The position numbers and the translations under genes were made by a program. A stretch of DNA of 42,198 nt from Acidobacteriota bacterium (GTDB lineage: Bacteria; Acidobacteriota; Thermoanaerobaculia; Multivoradales; Multivoraceae), in NCBI GenBank assembly GCA_021296535.1, contig JAGWAG010000005.1, forward strand, positions 1 to 42,198, given 5' to 3'. The notes under the pieces are model-generated. The model made no database searches. It was given only the letters and a program-made list of their open reading frames with translations, and was not told the origin of the DNA. Below, piece after piece: positions 19,214 to 27,555 of the stretch; position 1 is the stretch's first letter; each line of letters starts with the position of its first letter.

Positions 19214-19240
19214 ACTGGGTGCGCCGGCGTCCCCGCCGGC
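19214..19240. repeat. REP-like 27-nt element, copy 2 (inverted)
   Basis: actgggtgcgccggcgtccccgccggc is the exact reverse complement of copy 1, followed by the hairpin gccgcc-gca-ggcggc. Located between convergent stops 19187 and 19306. Confidence 0.8.
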
Positions 19241-19305
19241 TGCCGCCGCAGGCGGCCAGATGGACGCGCCCGCCCAGTGGCCGGCGTCCGCTTTGACAGC
19301 CGCCG

Positions 19306-21465
19306 CTACGAGGTAGTCGTAGCGCAACTGACACCCGCCAGGGTCTCGAACATCGACGGCAGCGATGCTCCCGGCGGATGCTCGAAGTACGTCACGTACA
19401 GGTGGCGGTTGCAGTGCCACAGCATCGCGGAGATCGTCTCGCCTTGGGTCAGGTACCTGGTCTGTCCCTCGACTTCGATCGTGCCCAGAACGGCCGACTC
19501 CAGGGAACTCGCGATCCTCGCGAACTCATCGATCGGCGGCGCCGTTTCTCGCGGGTGTCCACGGATGACCAGCAGCTTCTCTCCGTCGGTGAAGATGACG
19601 TGCTTCGTCAGTTCGAGCGCCAAGCGGAGGCTGGTGGCATCCTCATCCTGGGTCGTGTACTCGTAGGCGTACTCCATCTCCGCCAGGGGCATGTCGATCC
19701 TCGCGTGAAGGCCCAGAAAGGACAGAGCGTCGCCCGAGACTGGATCGGTTACAGGAGGTGAGACGGTCGTAGAGGTGCCGCCACCACTCGTGTGCGCGAG
19801 GATGGCGCCCAGGCTGCTCGTTGTGCGCCCCACCCTGTTCCTTGCGGTCCTGAACTCGATGATCGGACGATTGTCCGTGTTGACCGGTGCGCCCGCGGCG
19901 TAGGAGTCGAGAGCCTCGTCGTCTGCAACGAAGAACGAGAAGAAGGCGTCCGGACCCGTGAACGGCGCACGGTTCGACAGGGCGGAGATCACCTCCATAT
20001 CGGAACGGATGACCGGTTCCCGCATGGCGGCCGCGATTCCTTCGTGGTCCCTGGCGATGGGCTCCTTCGATGCCAGAAGGAAGAAATCGACGCCTCTCGC
20101 GTCGGCCCAAGCCTGGACATGGGGGAACGCGGTCTCGAGAGTGCGAAGGGAAACCTTCAGATCCTCCGGATTGAAGTCGTAGGCGCCGATCCACTGCAGG
20201 AACAGTCCTCCCTCGTTGAGGCGCTCGGCGACGACGGAGTAGAACTCTCTGGTGAAGAGGAAGACCTCGCCGTCGATCCACGGGTTGGAAGGCTCCGAAA
20301 TGACGATGTCGTAGGTCCGCTCGGTAGTGGAGAGATAGTCCCTCGCATCGCCTACGGTGAGTTCCACCCGTTCATCGGCGAGGGCGTTCCGGTTCTCCAG
20401 CTCGAAGAACCCCGCCGCCTCGACGACGGTCGGGTTCAGCTCGAGCACGTCGATCCTCTCCACCGCCGGAAGACTCTCGACCGCGGACAGGGTGATCCCG
20501 CTGCCGAGGCCGATGATCGCCACGTCCTTCGGATCCGTGTGCATCAGGCCGGGGATGTACCCCAGGAGGAGCTGGGTCGGGACGTCCAGGCCCGTTCCGG
20601 CATCGACTTTCCCGTCGATCATGAGCACCTTGACTGGCCCCTCTTCCTTCACCACGACGGAGCCGTACAGCCCGAAGTCGGAGAACGAGATTCCGGCGGC
20701 TGCTCTCTCGCGCGCGAGCGCCTTTCGGTAGTCGCTCGCGGTCTCGAACCTCCCATGCTGGTGGTAGACGCCGAAGCGGTAGGGATCGACCTTCGCGTCG
20801 AACAGAAACGCCGCAGCAAGAACCACGACGGCGAAGGCGCCGCCGTAGGCGACTCTGCCGCTTCTGCCGACAGCAAGAAAGACCGCCGCTGAGATGAAAA
20901 GGTTCAGCGCGACGGCCACAAGGATCGCTCTCTCCAGGCCGATTCCCGGCAGCAGAACGAAACCTCCAACAAAGGCGCCGAACACCCCACCCAGAGTGTT
21001 GACGCAGAACAGCTTCCCGACATCCGTGCCGATGTTCCCGGCACGGGTGATCAACCGGCTCACGACGGGAAACGTCATCCCCATGAGCAGAGTCGGCACG
21101 AGGAGGACCAGGTACGCGAGGAGAAGCAGGAGCGAATAGAAGACGCCGAAGCTCCCGTTCGAAATGTTGTAGATCGCGATGTACGCGACATCCAGGTTGT
21201 TCAGGATCGGGACGAAGAGGAGCCCGTAGGCGCCGATCCCGAGCTGAACGTACGCGAACAGCGTGGCGAGATCCGTCTTCCGGAAGCGCTTCGCCAACAG
21301 GCTGCCGAAGCCCATTCCCGTGAGGAAGGCCGTCAGGATCAAGCTGTAGGCGTAGACCGTCCCCCCCACGAAGAGGATCAACCCCTTGGTGAACATGACT
21401 TCGTACACCAGTGCGGCGAAGCCCGAGAAGAAGAAGGCAACAAGGAGCAGGGCTCTCAGCTTCAT
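19306..21465 (-). CDS. Fused membrane/spermidine-synthase-like protein
   Basis: N-terminal hydrophobic helices (FFSGFAALVYEVMFTKGLILFVGGTVYAYSLILTAFLTGMGFGSL...) followed by a SpeE-like methyltransferase-fold region: AIIGLGSGITLSAV, VLELNPTVVEAAGFF, VGDARDYLSTTERTYDIVISEPSNPWIDG. Confidence 0.82.
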   Translation of the reverse strand: MKLRALLLVAFFFSGFAALVYEVMFTKGLILFVGGTVYAYSLILTAFLTGMGFGSLLAKRFRKTDLATLFAYVQLGIGAYGLLFVPILNNLDVAYIAIYNISNGSFGVFYSLLLLLAYLVLLVPTLLMGMTFPVVSRLITRAGNIGTDVGKLFCVNTLGGVFGAFVGGFVLLPGIGLERAILVAVALNLFISAAVFLAVGRSGRVAYGGAFAVVVLAAAFLFDAKVDPYRFGVYHQHGRFETASDYRKALARERAAAGISFSDFGLYGSVVVKEEGPVKVLMIDGKVDAGTGLDVPTQLLLGYIPGLMHTDPKDVAIIGLGSGITLSAVESLPAVERIDVLELNPTVVEAAGFFELENRNALADERVELTVGDARDYLSTTERTYDIVISEPSNPWIDGEVFLFTREFYSVVAERLNEGGLFLQWIGAYDFNPEDLKVSLRTLETAFPHVQAWADARGVDFFLLASKEPIARDHEGIAAAMREPVIRSDMEVISALSNRAPFTGPDAFFSFFVADDEALDSYAAGAPVNTDNRPIIEFRTARNRVGRTTSSLGAILAHTSGGGTSTTVSPPVTDPVSGDALSFLGLHARIDMPLAEMEYAYEYTTQDEDATSLRLALELTKHVIFTDGEKLLVIRGHPRETAPPIDEFARIASSLESAVLGTIEVEGQTRYLTQGETISAMLWHCNRHLYVTYFEHPPGASLPSMFETLAGVSCATTTS

Positions 21466-22037
21466 CGTTCACGCCCCTGGTAGAGCACGAGACCGGCCAA
21501 GAGGTTGAGTGCGGCGGCCAACACGATCGTTTGAGACAGGCCCAGGTACGGCAGGAAGAGGAATCCGCCGCACAGGGCGCCGGCGCCCGCGAAGATCGTG
21601 TCCACCGCATACACGTCCGAGATGTCGCGGCCGAAGTTTCTGGAGTAGATCTTCGTCATCAGCGGGAACGTGGCGCCCATGATTCCAGCCGGCACGATGA
21701 GAAGAAGGAAGACGATGCTGAACATGATGAACAACATCGCGGAAGATCCCTGGAGCTGGCTGAACAGAGCCAACCGGACCCGGTACGTGAGGTCGAAAAG
21801 AGGTATGAGAAGAACACCGCTGGCGGCAAGGGCGAACTCGAGCTTCGCGAAGAGCAGGACGGGTGTCTTCGTCCGATCGGCGACTCTTCCGAAGACGTAT
21901 GCGCCGAGGGCCAGACCCGCCATGAACGCCGTGAGGACCGCGGTGAAGGCGTAGATCGTCGTCCCGAAGACCAGAGCCAGCGAGCGCGACCAGGCCACCT
22001 CGTAAACGAGGGAGGAGAACATGGAGAGGCCGAACAC
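21462..22037 (-). CDS. Spermidine-synthase-associated membrane domain protein (six-helix half; start uncertain)
   Basis: VFGLSMFSSLVYEVAWSRSLALVFGTTIYAFTAVLTAFMAGLALGAYVFGRVADR... ends GLVLYQGRER* with ATGA overlap onto the next CDS. The same frame stays open upstream to a TAG without an ATG, so the GTG at 22037 or another non-ATG start is used. Confidence 0.72.
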   Translation of the reverse strand: MFGLSMFSSLVYEVAWSRSLALVFGTTIYAFTAVLTAFMAGLALGAYVFGRVADRTKTPVLLFAKLEFALAASGVLLIPLFDLTYRVRLALFSQLQGSSAMLFIMFSIVFLLLIVPAGIMGATFPLMTKIYSRNFGRDISDVYAVDTIFAGAGALCGGFLFLPYLGLSQTIVLAAALNLLAGLVLYQGRER

Positions 22038-22212
22038 CAGAAGGAGAATCGGTCTCTTCGCGCGAGGGATGAGGGCGGTGGATCTCAGGGCTGTACGATA
22101 GCGGCAGGGCTTCGAGCCCGTCCAGAAAGGTCTCGGCGAAAGGCCGCACTAGGGCGGCGACCGCGCGTTCAGGCCTACTCGCCTCTCGTTCAGTTCGAAG
22201 CCACAAGCGCCC

Positions 22213-23028
22213 ATGGACGACACTCGATTGCCCCCGTTGCAAGGCAAGGTCGCGCTGGTTACGGGTGCCAATCACGGAATCGGACTTGCTACGGCCGCAG
22301 CTCTCGCCGAACGCGGCGCCGATATCGTGGCCGCCTACCTCAGGACCGGCGACCCAGAAAAGGCTGACGCGTTCAACAAGGCCCGCTCGACGGATGGGTC
22401 GGTAGTCACTGCAGCCGTCGAAGCCACAGGGCGGCGCTGCCACTCCATTGAAGCTGACCTGGCCGACCCGGCAACTCCAGCCGAGTTGATGGACGAAGCC
22501 GAACGGACCCTGGGACCGGTTTCGGTTCTGGTGCACAACGCCAGCGGTTGGCAGAAAGACAGCTTCTCACCGGACAGCGTCAATGCCGTCGGCCGGCAAG
22601 CTCAGCTCGTCGGCGAAGAGACGATCAACAGCCAGCTCCACGTCGACGCTCGAGCCGGAGCATTGTTGATGGCCGAGTTCATCAAACGACATCGTTCTCG
22701 AGGCGCCACTTGGGGGAGGATCGTCACTCTTACTTCGGGCGAAGGTCGCCAGTTTCCCGGTGAGGTCTCCTATGGTGCCGCCAAGGCCGCCTTGATCAGC
22801 TACACGATGTCAGCTGCAGCCGAGATGGCCGGCGACGGTGTGACCGCCAACGTGGTTTACCCGCCGGTCACTGACACCGGTTGGATCACGAAGGAAGTCC
22901 GGGACTTCGTCGCCAGAGACTTGGAACATCACCACATCGCGTCGCCCGATGAAGTCGCCGAGGTCATCGCCTACCTTTGCGCGGACGCCGGCCGAATCGT
23001 GACTGGCAACATCGTCAGGCTCCGATAG
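22213..23028 (+). CDS. SDR family NAD(P)-dependent oxidoreductase
   Basis: GKVALVTGANHGIGLATAAALAERGADIV (TGxxxGxG), VSVLVHNASG, GRIVTLTSGEGRQFPGEVSYGAAKAALISYT (YxxxK), C-terminal ...GRIVTGNIVRLR. Confidence 0.88.
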   Translation: MDDTRLPPLQGKVALVTGANHGIGLATAAALAERGADIVAAYLRTGDPEKADAFNKARSTDGSVVTAAVEATGRRCHSIEADLADPATPAELMDEAERTLGPVSVLVHNASGWQKDSFSPDSVNAVGRQAQLVGEETINSQLHVDARAGALLMAEFIKRHRSRGATWGRIVTLTSGEGRQFPGEVSYGAAKAALISYTMSAAAEMAGDGVTANVVYPPVTDTGWITKEVRDFVARDLEHHHIASPDEVAEVIAYLCADAGRIVTGNIVRLR

Positions 23029-23756
23029 TGAAACAGATCAAGGGCATCCTGTTCGACGCGGGGGACACCCTTGTCAGACCGAAGGCCGGAGAGTGGTTTC
23101 CGAAACAGCACTTCGTTGACGCCTTTCGGGCTCGACGCGTTACCGACGCGAACATGGACCGTTTCGAGGATGCGCTGGACGTAGGTCTCCGCTACCTCAA
23201 CGAACACCACGCGCTGGCCGTCACGGAGGAGGCGGAACGCGACCAGTTCCACACGGCCTACAGGCTGATCCTCCGAGCACTCGGGATCTCGGACCCAACA
23301 GAGGAACTTGTCGCCGACATTCTCCGGCCGTTCGAAGAAGACGTGGGCATGGAACCGTTTCCGGATACCGTGCGGGTGCTGCAATGGCTCCAGCGGGCCG
23401 GTCTCAGACTGGGGGTCGTTTCGGACAACTGGCCCTCCCTGGACCGGAGGTTCCGCACGATGGGCCTGCGAGGCTACTTCGACGCCTTCGTCATCTCGGC
23501 CCTGGTCGGAAGCAGCAAACCCTGCGAGCGCATCTACCGGGCGGCGGTGGAAGAGATTGGCATTCCGCCCGAGGGCCTGGTGTTCGTCGACGACCGGCCG
23601 GTGAACGTGGAGGCCGCCGAGAAGCTCGGTATGAAGGGGATCGTCATCTCCCGTTACGGCAAGGTGCCGAACACCGATCTGCCCGTGATCTCTGACCTCG
23701 ACGGCTTGATCGCGATCGTGATCCCGGAGACGGCGACACAGAACGCGACGGAGTGA
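23028..23756 (+). CDS. HAD-IA family hydrolase
   Basis: GTG at 23028 overlaps the SDR TAG. KQIKGILFDAGDTLVRP (DxGDTL), LGVVSDNWPSLDRRF, ALVGSSKPCERIYRAAVEEIGIPPEGLVFVDDRPVNVEAAEKLGMKGI. Confidence 0.85.
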   Translation: MKQIKGILFDAGDTLVRPKAGEWFPKQHFVDAFRARRVTDANMDRFEDALDVGLRYLNEHHALAVTEEAERDQFHTAYRLILRALGISDPTEELVADILRPFEEDVGMEPFPDTVRVLQWLQRAGLRLGVVSDNWPSLDRRFRTMGLRGYFDAFVISALVGSSKPCERIYRAAVEEIGIPPEGLVFVDDRPVNVEAAEKLGMKGIVISRYGKVPNTDLPVISDLDGLIAIVIPETATQNATE

Positions 23757-23762
23757 CGCGCC

Positions 23763-23835
23763 ACCAAACCGATCTCGATTCGATCGTCAGGGCCCGGCGG
23801 GCGGGTACCGCCACGCGCGCGTGAACCCCAGCACC
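23763..23835 (-). pseudogene. Fragment of a VOC-type gene resembling the gene at about 26.2 kb
   Basis: accaaaccgatctcgattcgatcgtcagggcccggcgggcgggtaccgccacgcgcgcgtgaaccccagcacc aligns by eye with accagaccgatctcgatcggatcgtccgagtccggcgggtactgccaggcacgagtgaaccccagcacc (26218-26287), with a 4-nt insertion. Minus-strand translation KVLGFTRAWRYPPAGP then shifts to DDRIEIGLVA. Confidence 0.6.
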
Positions 23836-23969
23836 TTGGCCACCCGGGGGCGCGCCCGCCAGACTTGCGTGAAACCGAGGCCCCGCGTTAGCGTAGCGGT
23901 GCGCCCCGACGGAGGATAGATGCCCGTCAACCACTCCCGACCGACGGCTACGGAGAGAGAGGCCGCGCG

Positions 23970-24218
23970 ATGAGCGCGGCGACCGACACGCTCCGCACAG
24001 CCGAGACCCTGACCGAGGCCGGGGTCCCCGAACGGCAGGCAGCCGCCCACGCCCGCGCCATCGACGAAGCGCTAGGCGAGGCAGTCGGCGACCTGGTGAC
24101 TCGCGACAACTTGCGCGCTGAACTGGCCAATCTGGAGGGACGGCTGTACCGGGTTCTGCTGGTTCAGACCGGCGTGATCGTCGGCGCCGTGGTCGCCCTG
24201 ATCCGCCTGATTCCCTGA
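23970..24218 (+). CDS. Small coiled-coil/TM protein (DUF1640-like)
   Basis: 82 aa: MSAATDTLRTAETLTEAGVPERQAAAHARAIDEALGEAVGDLVTRDNLRAELANLEGRLYRVLLVQTGVIVGAVVALIRLIP. Alpha-helical with a C-terminal TM segment. Confidence 0.6.
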   Translation: MSAATDTLRTAETLTEAGVPERQAAAHARAIDEALGEAVGDLVTRDNLRAELANLEGRLYRVLLVQTGVIVGAVVALIRLIP

Positions 24219-24245
24219 CCGGTGCGCCGGCAGCGGCCCGGCGCG

Positions 24246-24643
24246 TCAGCTGCCGTTGGTTCCCGGCTCCACCTGAAGGTCGAGGAGGGGGACGCCCATC
24301 GCTTCCGCGGCATCCGCCATCCGCCGGTCGTAGGTGGCGAGTTCGATCCGCCATCCTCGCTCCTTCCTCAGGTAGTCGAGCGACGCGAGATGGAGCGCGT
24401 CGAGTGTGCGAAGCGGGACGCCGAACGGCTCCAGGGCCCGTTCGAGCATCGGCGTCGCCAGCCTCAGCAGATCGATGCGCTCCAGGAGATCTCTGGCCGG
24501 CTCTCCGTGGGACTGCGCGCAGGAGCGCCTGTGCAGGACGTTCCAGACCTCGTACTCCAGCAGGCGGCTCGAGAGGAGCGAAGCATCCCAGAGTCCTCAA
24601 ACAGGAGGTGAGCCACCGCGACCGAACTGTCGACGTAGATCAG
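24246..24643 (-). pseudogene. PIN-domain toxin (VapC-like), frameshifted near 24590-24600
   Basis: Minus strand: (CTG)IYVDSSVAVAHLLFED in one frame, then LWDASLLSSRLLEYEVWNVLHRRSCAQSHGEPARDLLERIDLLRLATPMLERALEPFGVPLRTLDALHLASLDYLRKERGWRIELATYDRRMADAAEAMGVPLLDLQVEP in another. Conserved PIN acidic residues (VDSS, E, TLDALH, TYDRR) flank the break. Confidence 0.72.
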
Positions 24644-24939
24644 AGTCGGTCGCTCCTCGTTTCGTCCAGCAGTTTCATGCCCTCCTCGAAGGTCATGACT
24701 GGCTTCGGCTTCGGCAGTGGCCGCGAACCCGGCTCGATCGCGCGGGGCGTCAGGATGCCCTCCCTGACCATCTCGGCGAATTCCGCGTCAGCCAGCCTCG
24801 GGCTCCGGTCAGGACGCGGCGGGCCGAGTTCGGCAACCACCCGGTCGCGGTTCGTGACCAGCACCGTCTCTCCCGCGGCGGCGATGCGGACGTACTCGCT
24901 GAGCTTGCTGTTGAGCGCCTTGAGGCCTACAGATCTCAT
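24640..24939 (-). CDS. Type II antitoxin, Phd/YefM family
   Basis: MRSVGLKALNSKLSEYVRIAAAGETVLVTNRDRVVAELGPPRP... matches the Phd/YefM N-terminal pattern. Sits immediately upstream of, and overlaps, the PIN gene. Confidence 0.82.
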   Translation of the reverse strand: MRSVGLKALNSKLSEYVRIAAAGETVLVTNRDRVVAELGPPRPDRSPRLADAEFAEMVREGILTPRAIEPGSRPLPKPKPVMTFEEGMKLLDETRSDRL

Positions 24940-24945
24940 AGCCCT

Positions 24946-24971
24946 GAAAGTAGCTACTTGTAGCTGCTTTC
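24946..24971. promoter_or_regulatory. Candidate Phd autoregulatory operator
   Basis: gaaagtagctacttgtagctgctttc contains a perfect 12-nt palindrome AAGTAGCTACTT (24948-24959) and outer arms gaaagtagc/gctgctttc (one mismatch). Begins 7 nt upstream of the antitoxin start codon on the minus strand. Confidence 0.55.
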
Positions 24972-25067
24972 GTCAAGTCCGCAGCCGGCCAGTCGCCTTC
25001 TCGTTCCGGCCAGCGCCGCTCCAATCTCCGGCTGCGACGCCGTCGTCTGGCATGATCGTGCGGCGTA

Positions 25068-25877
25068 GTGGTAGAGGTAAACGAGCAAACCGGCTACGGT
25101 GACGTAGCACTCTGCCTGGAGTGCGGCGAGCCCCTCTCCGGCAGGTTCTGCTCGCAATGCGGCGCGAAGAACCTCGCCCCACTTCGACCCTTTCATCACT
25201 GGCTGCAGGACCTCGGCCGCCAGGTCGCCGTCCTCGATGTCCGGTTGCTTCGGACTCTGCCGCGACTGTTTTTCTCGCCGGGTCGCCTGACCGTCGAGTA
25301 CGCGGCCGGGCGACGCCAGCCGTACACCTCGCCGATCCGGCTCTATGTCGCGGCAAGCGCCGTCGTCCTCGCGGCGATGAGCCTGCTCGGCATCGCCGAT
25401 CTCGAGACGATGCTCGCCAACACCGGCGAAGAAGGCCTCGCCGCGCTTGAAGAAGCGCTAGAAGGGGTCGCCGATCTCAGGGACCCCGTCTTCCAGGCGC
25501 GGTTCAACCGCAGCCTGGACGCGGTCTTCCCAATCCTGAACCTGCTCAGTCCACTCGCGATCATGGTGCTGCTCAAGCTCCTCTACTGGAGGCGCTACCT
25601 GCAGGAACATCTGGCCTTCGGCTGCCACTATGGAACCTTCCTCGTCGTTGTCACGCTGATGCCACTGCTGATGTCGGGGGTTGCCCGTCAGATCGCGACC
25701 ATCGTGGTGACGATCGTCTCGCTCCTCTACCTCGTGGTGGCGATGCGCCGGATGTACGGCGGCGGTTGGGCCGGGCTGATCGTGCGCTTCGTAGCTCTCG
25801 CCGTCGGGTTGCTGGCATTCCTCACGGTGGAGGGAATGCTGGCGTGGATGATCGCTCTGATCGCCGCCGTGCTCTGA
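25068..25877 (+). CDS. DUF3667-like membrane protein with N-terminal zinc ribbon
   Basis: CLECGEPLSGRFCSQCGAKN; ...LQDLGRQVAVLDVRLLRTLPRLFFSPGRLTVEYAAGRRQPYTSPIRLYVAASAVV followed by several TM helices. Confidence 0.78.
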   Translation: MVEVNEQTGYGDVALCLECGEPLSGRFCSQCGAKNLAPLRPFHHWLQDLGRQVAVLDVRLLRTLPRLFFSPGRLTVEYAAGRRQPYTSPIRLYVAASAVVLAAMSLLGIADLETMLANTGEEGLAALEEALEGVADLRDPVFQARFNRSLDAVFPILNLLSPLAIMVLLKLLYWRRYLQEHLAFGCHYGTFLVVVTLMPLLMSGVARQIATIVVTIVSLLYLVVAMRRMYGGGWAGLIVRFVALAVGLLAFLTVEGMLAWMIALIAAVL

Positions 25878-25901
25878 CGCCGGCAGTCGGAAGCGCCCAG
25901 T

Positions 25902-25921
25902 CGCCAGTGAGGCCACTGGCG
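25902..25921. terminator. Hairpin between convergent genes
   Basis: cgccagtg-aggc-cactggcg: perfect 8-bp stem, 4-nt loop, between stops 25877 (+) and 25982 (-). No T-tract. Confidence 0.45.
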
Positions 25922-25981
25922 CCCGTACCAACGAAGCCGCGCATCGAAGGGGCGCCGGCTTGACGGCTGCCAGCAACCGCT

Positions 25982-26416
25982 CTACTGCGACGGCGCCTGG
26001 TACAGCTCGATCTCGTAACCGTCCGGGTCGCGATCGTAGGCGGATTGTCGCCGGAAATCGTTACGTGACGCAGGGTCGAGCCCGCGGCCTCGGCCCGCTT
26101 CGCCAGCGCCTTGGCGTTCGCGGTGTTGACGATGATCCGGCCGTACCGGCCCTTCCCCTCGGGCAGCGGACCGTCGTTCAGGTGCGCAAGGGCGAGGCCC
26201 GCACCACCGCCAGGCGCCACCAGACCGATCTCGATCGGATCGTCCGAGTCCGGCGGGTACTGCCAGGCACGAGTGAACCCCAGCACCTCGGCGTAGTACG
26301 TCTCCGACCGCTACCAACCCCAATTCAGCATCCGACTTCCCGTCTCCGGCCATCAGCGGGGCCGCAAGGCACACGAACATCGTCACCACCAAGGCCCGAA
26401 CGGTCCAACTCGCCAT
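25982..26416 (-). pseudogene. Exported VOC/glyoxalase-fold protein, frameshifted at two points
   Basis: Signal peptide MASWTVRALVVTMFVCLAAPLMAGDGKSDAELGLVAV, then shift to ETYYAEVLGFTRAWQYPPDSDDPIEIGLVAPGGGAGLALAHLNDGPLPEGKGRYGRIIVNTANAKALAKRAEAAGSTLRHVTISGDNP, then shift to AYDRDPDGYEIELYQAPSQ*. SD-like AAAGGAG before the ATG. Confidence 0.7.
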
Positions 26417-26486
26417 CACAAGCTCCTTTGCGAGCATCGATCTCATTTCAGAATAGGGGGCGGAGCATAGCGCGCCGCCCACGCCC

Positions 26487-27506
26487 CTACTCCACCGGAT
26501 TCGCCGCGATGAACTCGTTGATGATGCGGGCGAGTTCCTCGCCGTGGGTCTCCTGGATGAAGTGGCCCGCGCCCTCGACCGTCACGTGGGGCTGGCCCTG
26601 CGCGCCGGGAACCCGCCTCTGGAAAGGCTGTTCGCCGCCGCGCGTTACCGGGTCGCTGTCGCCGAACGCCGTGAGGAACGGCTTCTCCCAGCGCTCGAAC
26701 ACCTCCCAGGCTTCGCGGTTCGCCTCGTTCGCCGGATCGTCGGCGAAGACCGGCACCCGCTGCGGCATGATCAGCGGGCCTGCCTTGTAGGCCGGCTCGG
26801 GGAACGGCGCATCGTAGGCGGCCAAGACCGACGGGTCGCCCGTGTTGTTCGCCAGCATGCCACCGGTGGGAATGTCGCCGCGATCGATCATCGCCTGGTT
26901 CCTGCGCTTCCATCGGATGAAGGCGCTGTTTTCCGGGAAGTCCTCCGGGCCGGCCGCACCGCCGACCGGCAGGCCGGTGTTCGACACGACGACGCGCGCG
27001 AAGCGCTCCTCGTTCTCCGCCACCACCCGCAGGCCGATCAGTCCCCCCCAGTCCTGGCCGAAGAACGTAGCGTCCCGGAGGTCGAGGGCCTTGACCAGTT
27101 CAGTCATCGCGTCGACGTGGAACTTGTAGGTGTGGGTGTCCATGCTCGCCGGCTTGTCCGAGCGCCCGAAGCCGATGAGATCCGGCACGATGCAGCGATG
27201 GCCCGCTTCGACCAGGACGGGGATCATCTTCCGGTAGAGATACGACCAGGTCGGCTCCCCGTGGATCAGCAGGATCGGTTCGCCGTCGGCCGGACCCTCG
27301 TCCAGGTAGGCGACCCGGTAGCCGTCGGCCTCCAGGTAGTGCGGCTCGAAGTCGAAGTCGGGCAGGTTCTCAAACCGGGCGTCGGGCGTGCGGTAGACGC
27401 CGGGCCGGATCTCCTCGGCAAGGGCTGGCGCCGCCATCGTCGCGATGACCAAGGCGATGAAGCCCAGTCTCGCCACAGCTATGAGGGTTCTCCGTGATCT
27501 CTTCAT
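26487..27506 (-). CDS. Haloalkane dehalogenase-like alpha/beta hydrolase with signal peptide
   Basis: MKRSRRTLIAVARLGFIALVIATMAAPALAEE; GEPILLIHGEPTWSYLYRKMIPVLVEAGHRCIVPDLIGFGRSDKP; FGQDWGGLIGLRVVAE (nucleophile D plus W); FLTAFGDSDPVT; VEGAGHFIQETHGEELA. Confidence 0.82.
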   Translation of the reverse strand: MKRSRRTLIAVARLGFIALVIATMAAPALAEEIRPGVYRTPDARFENLPDFDFEPHYLEADGYRVAYLDEGPADGEPILLIHGEPTWSYLYRKMIPVLVEAGHRCIVPDLIGFGRSDKPASMDTHTYKFHVDAMTELVKALDLRDATFFGQDWGGLIGLRVVAENEERFARVVVSNTGLPVGGAAGPEDFPENSAFIRWKRRNQAMIDRGDIPTGGMLANNTGDPSVLAAYDAPFPEPAYKAGPLIMPQRVPVFADDPANEANREAWEVFERWEKPFLTAFGDSDPVTRGGEQPFQRRVPGAQGQPHVTVEGAGHFIQETHGEELARIINEFIAANPVE

Positions 27507-27543
27507 CTCGCATCCTCCGTTGTGTCGGGTGAAGGCTGTGGCA

Positions 27544-27555
27544 CTGTCGCGACAG
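27544..27555. promoter_or_regulatory. Perfect 12-nt palindrome in a divergent intergenic region
   Basis: CTGTCGCGACAG, between divergent starts at 27506 (-) and 27606 (+). Confidence 0.3.

Noticed and set aside
20372-22536. Overlapping minus-strand ORFs 20372-21610 and 21469-22536 in other frames
   Set aside because: Out-of-frame with the membrane/spermidine-synthase-like genes; translation is not protein-like.
24640-24643. Programmed ribosomal frameshifting as a general explanation for the broken genes
   Set aside because: The junctions lack a common slippery heptamer, and the M48 comparison shows 17 nt missing, which frameshifting cannot restore.
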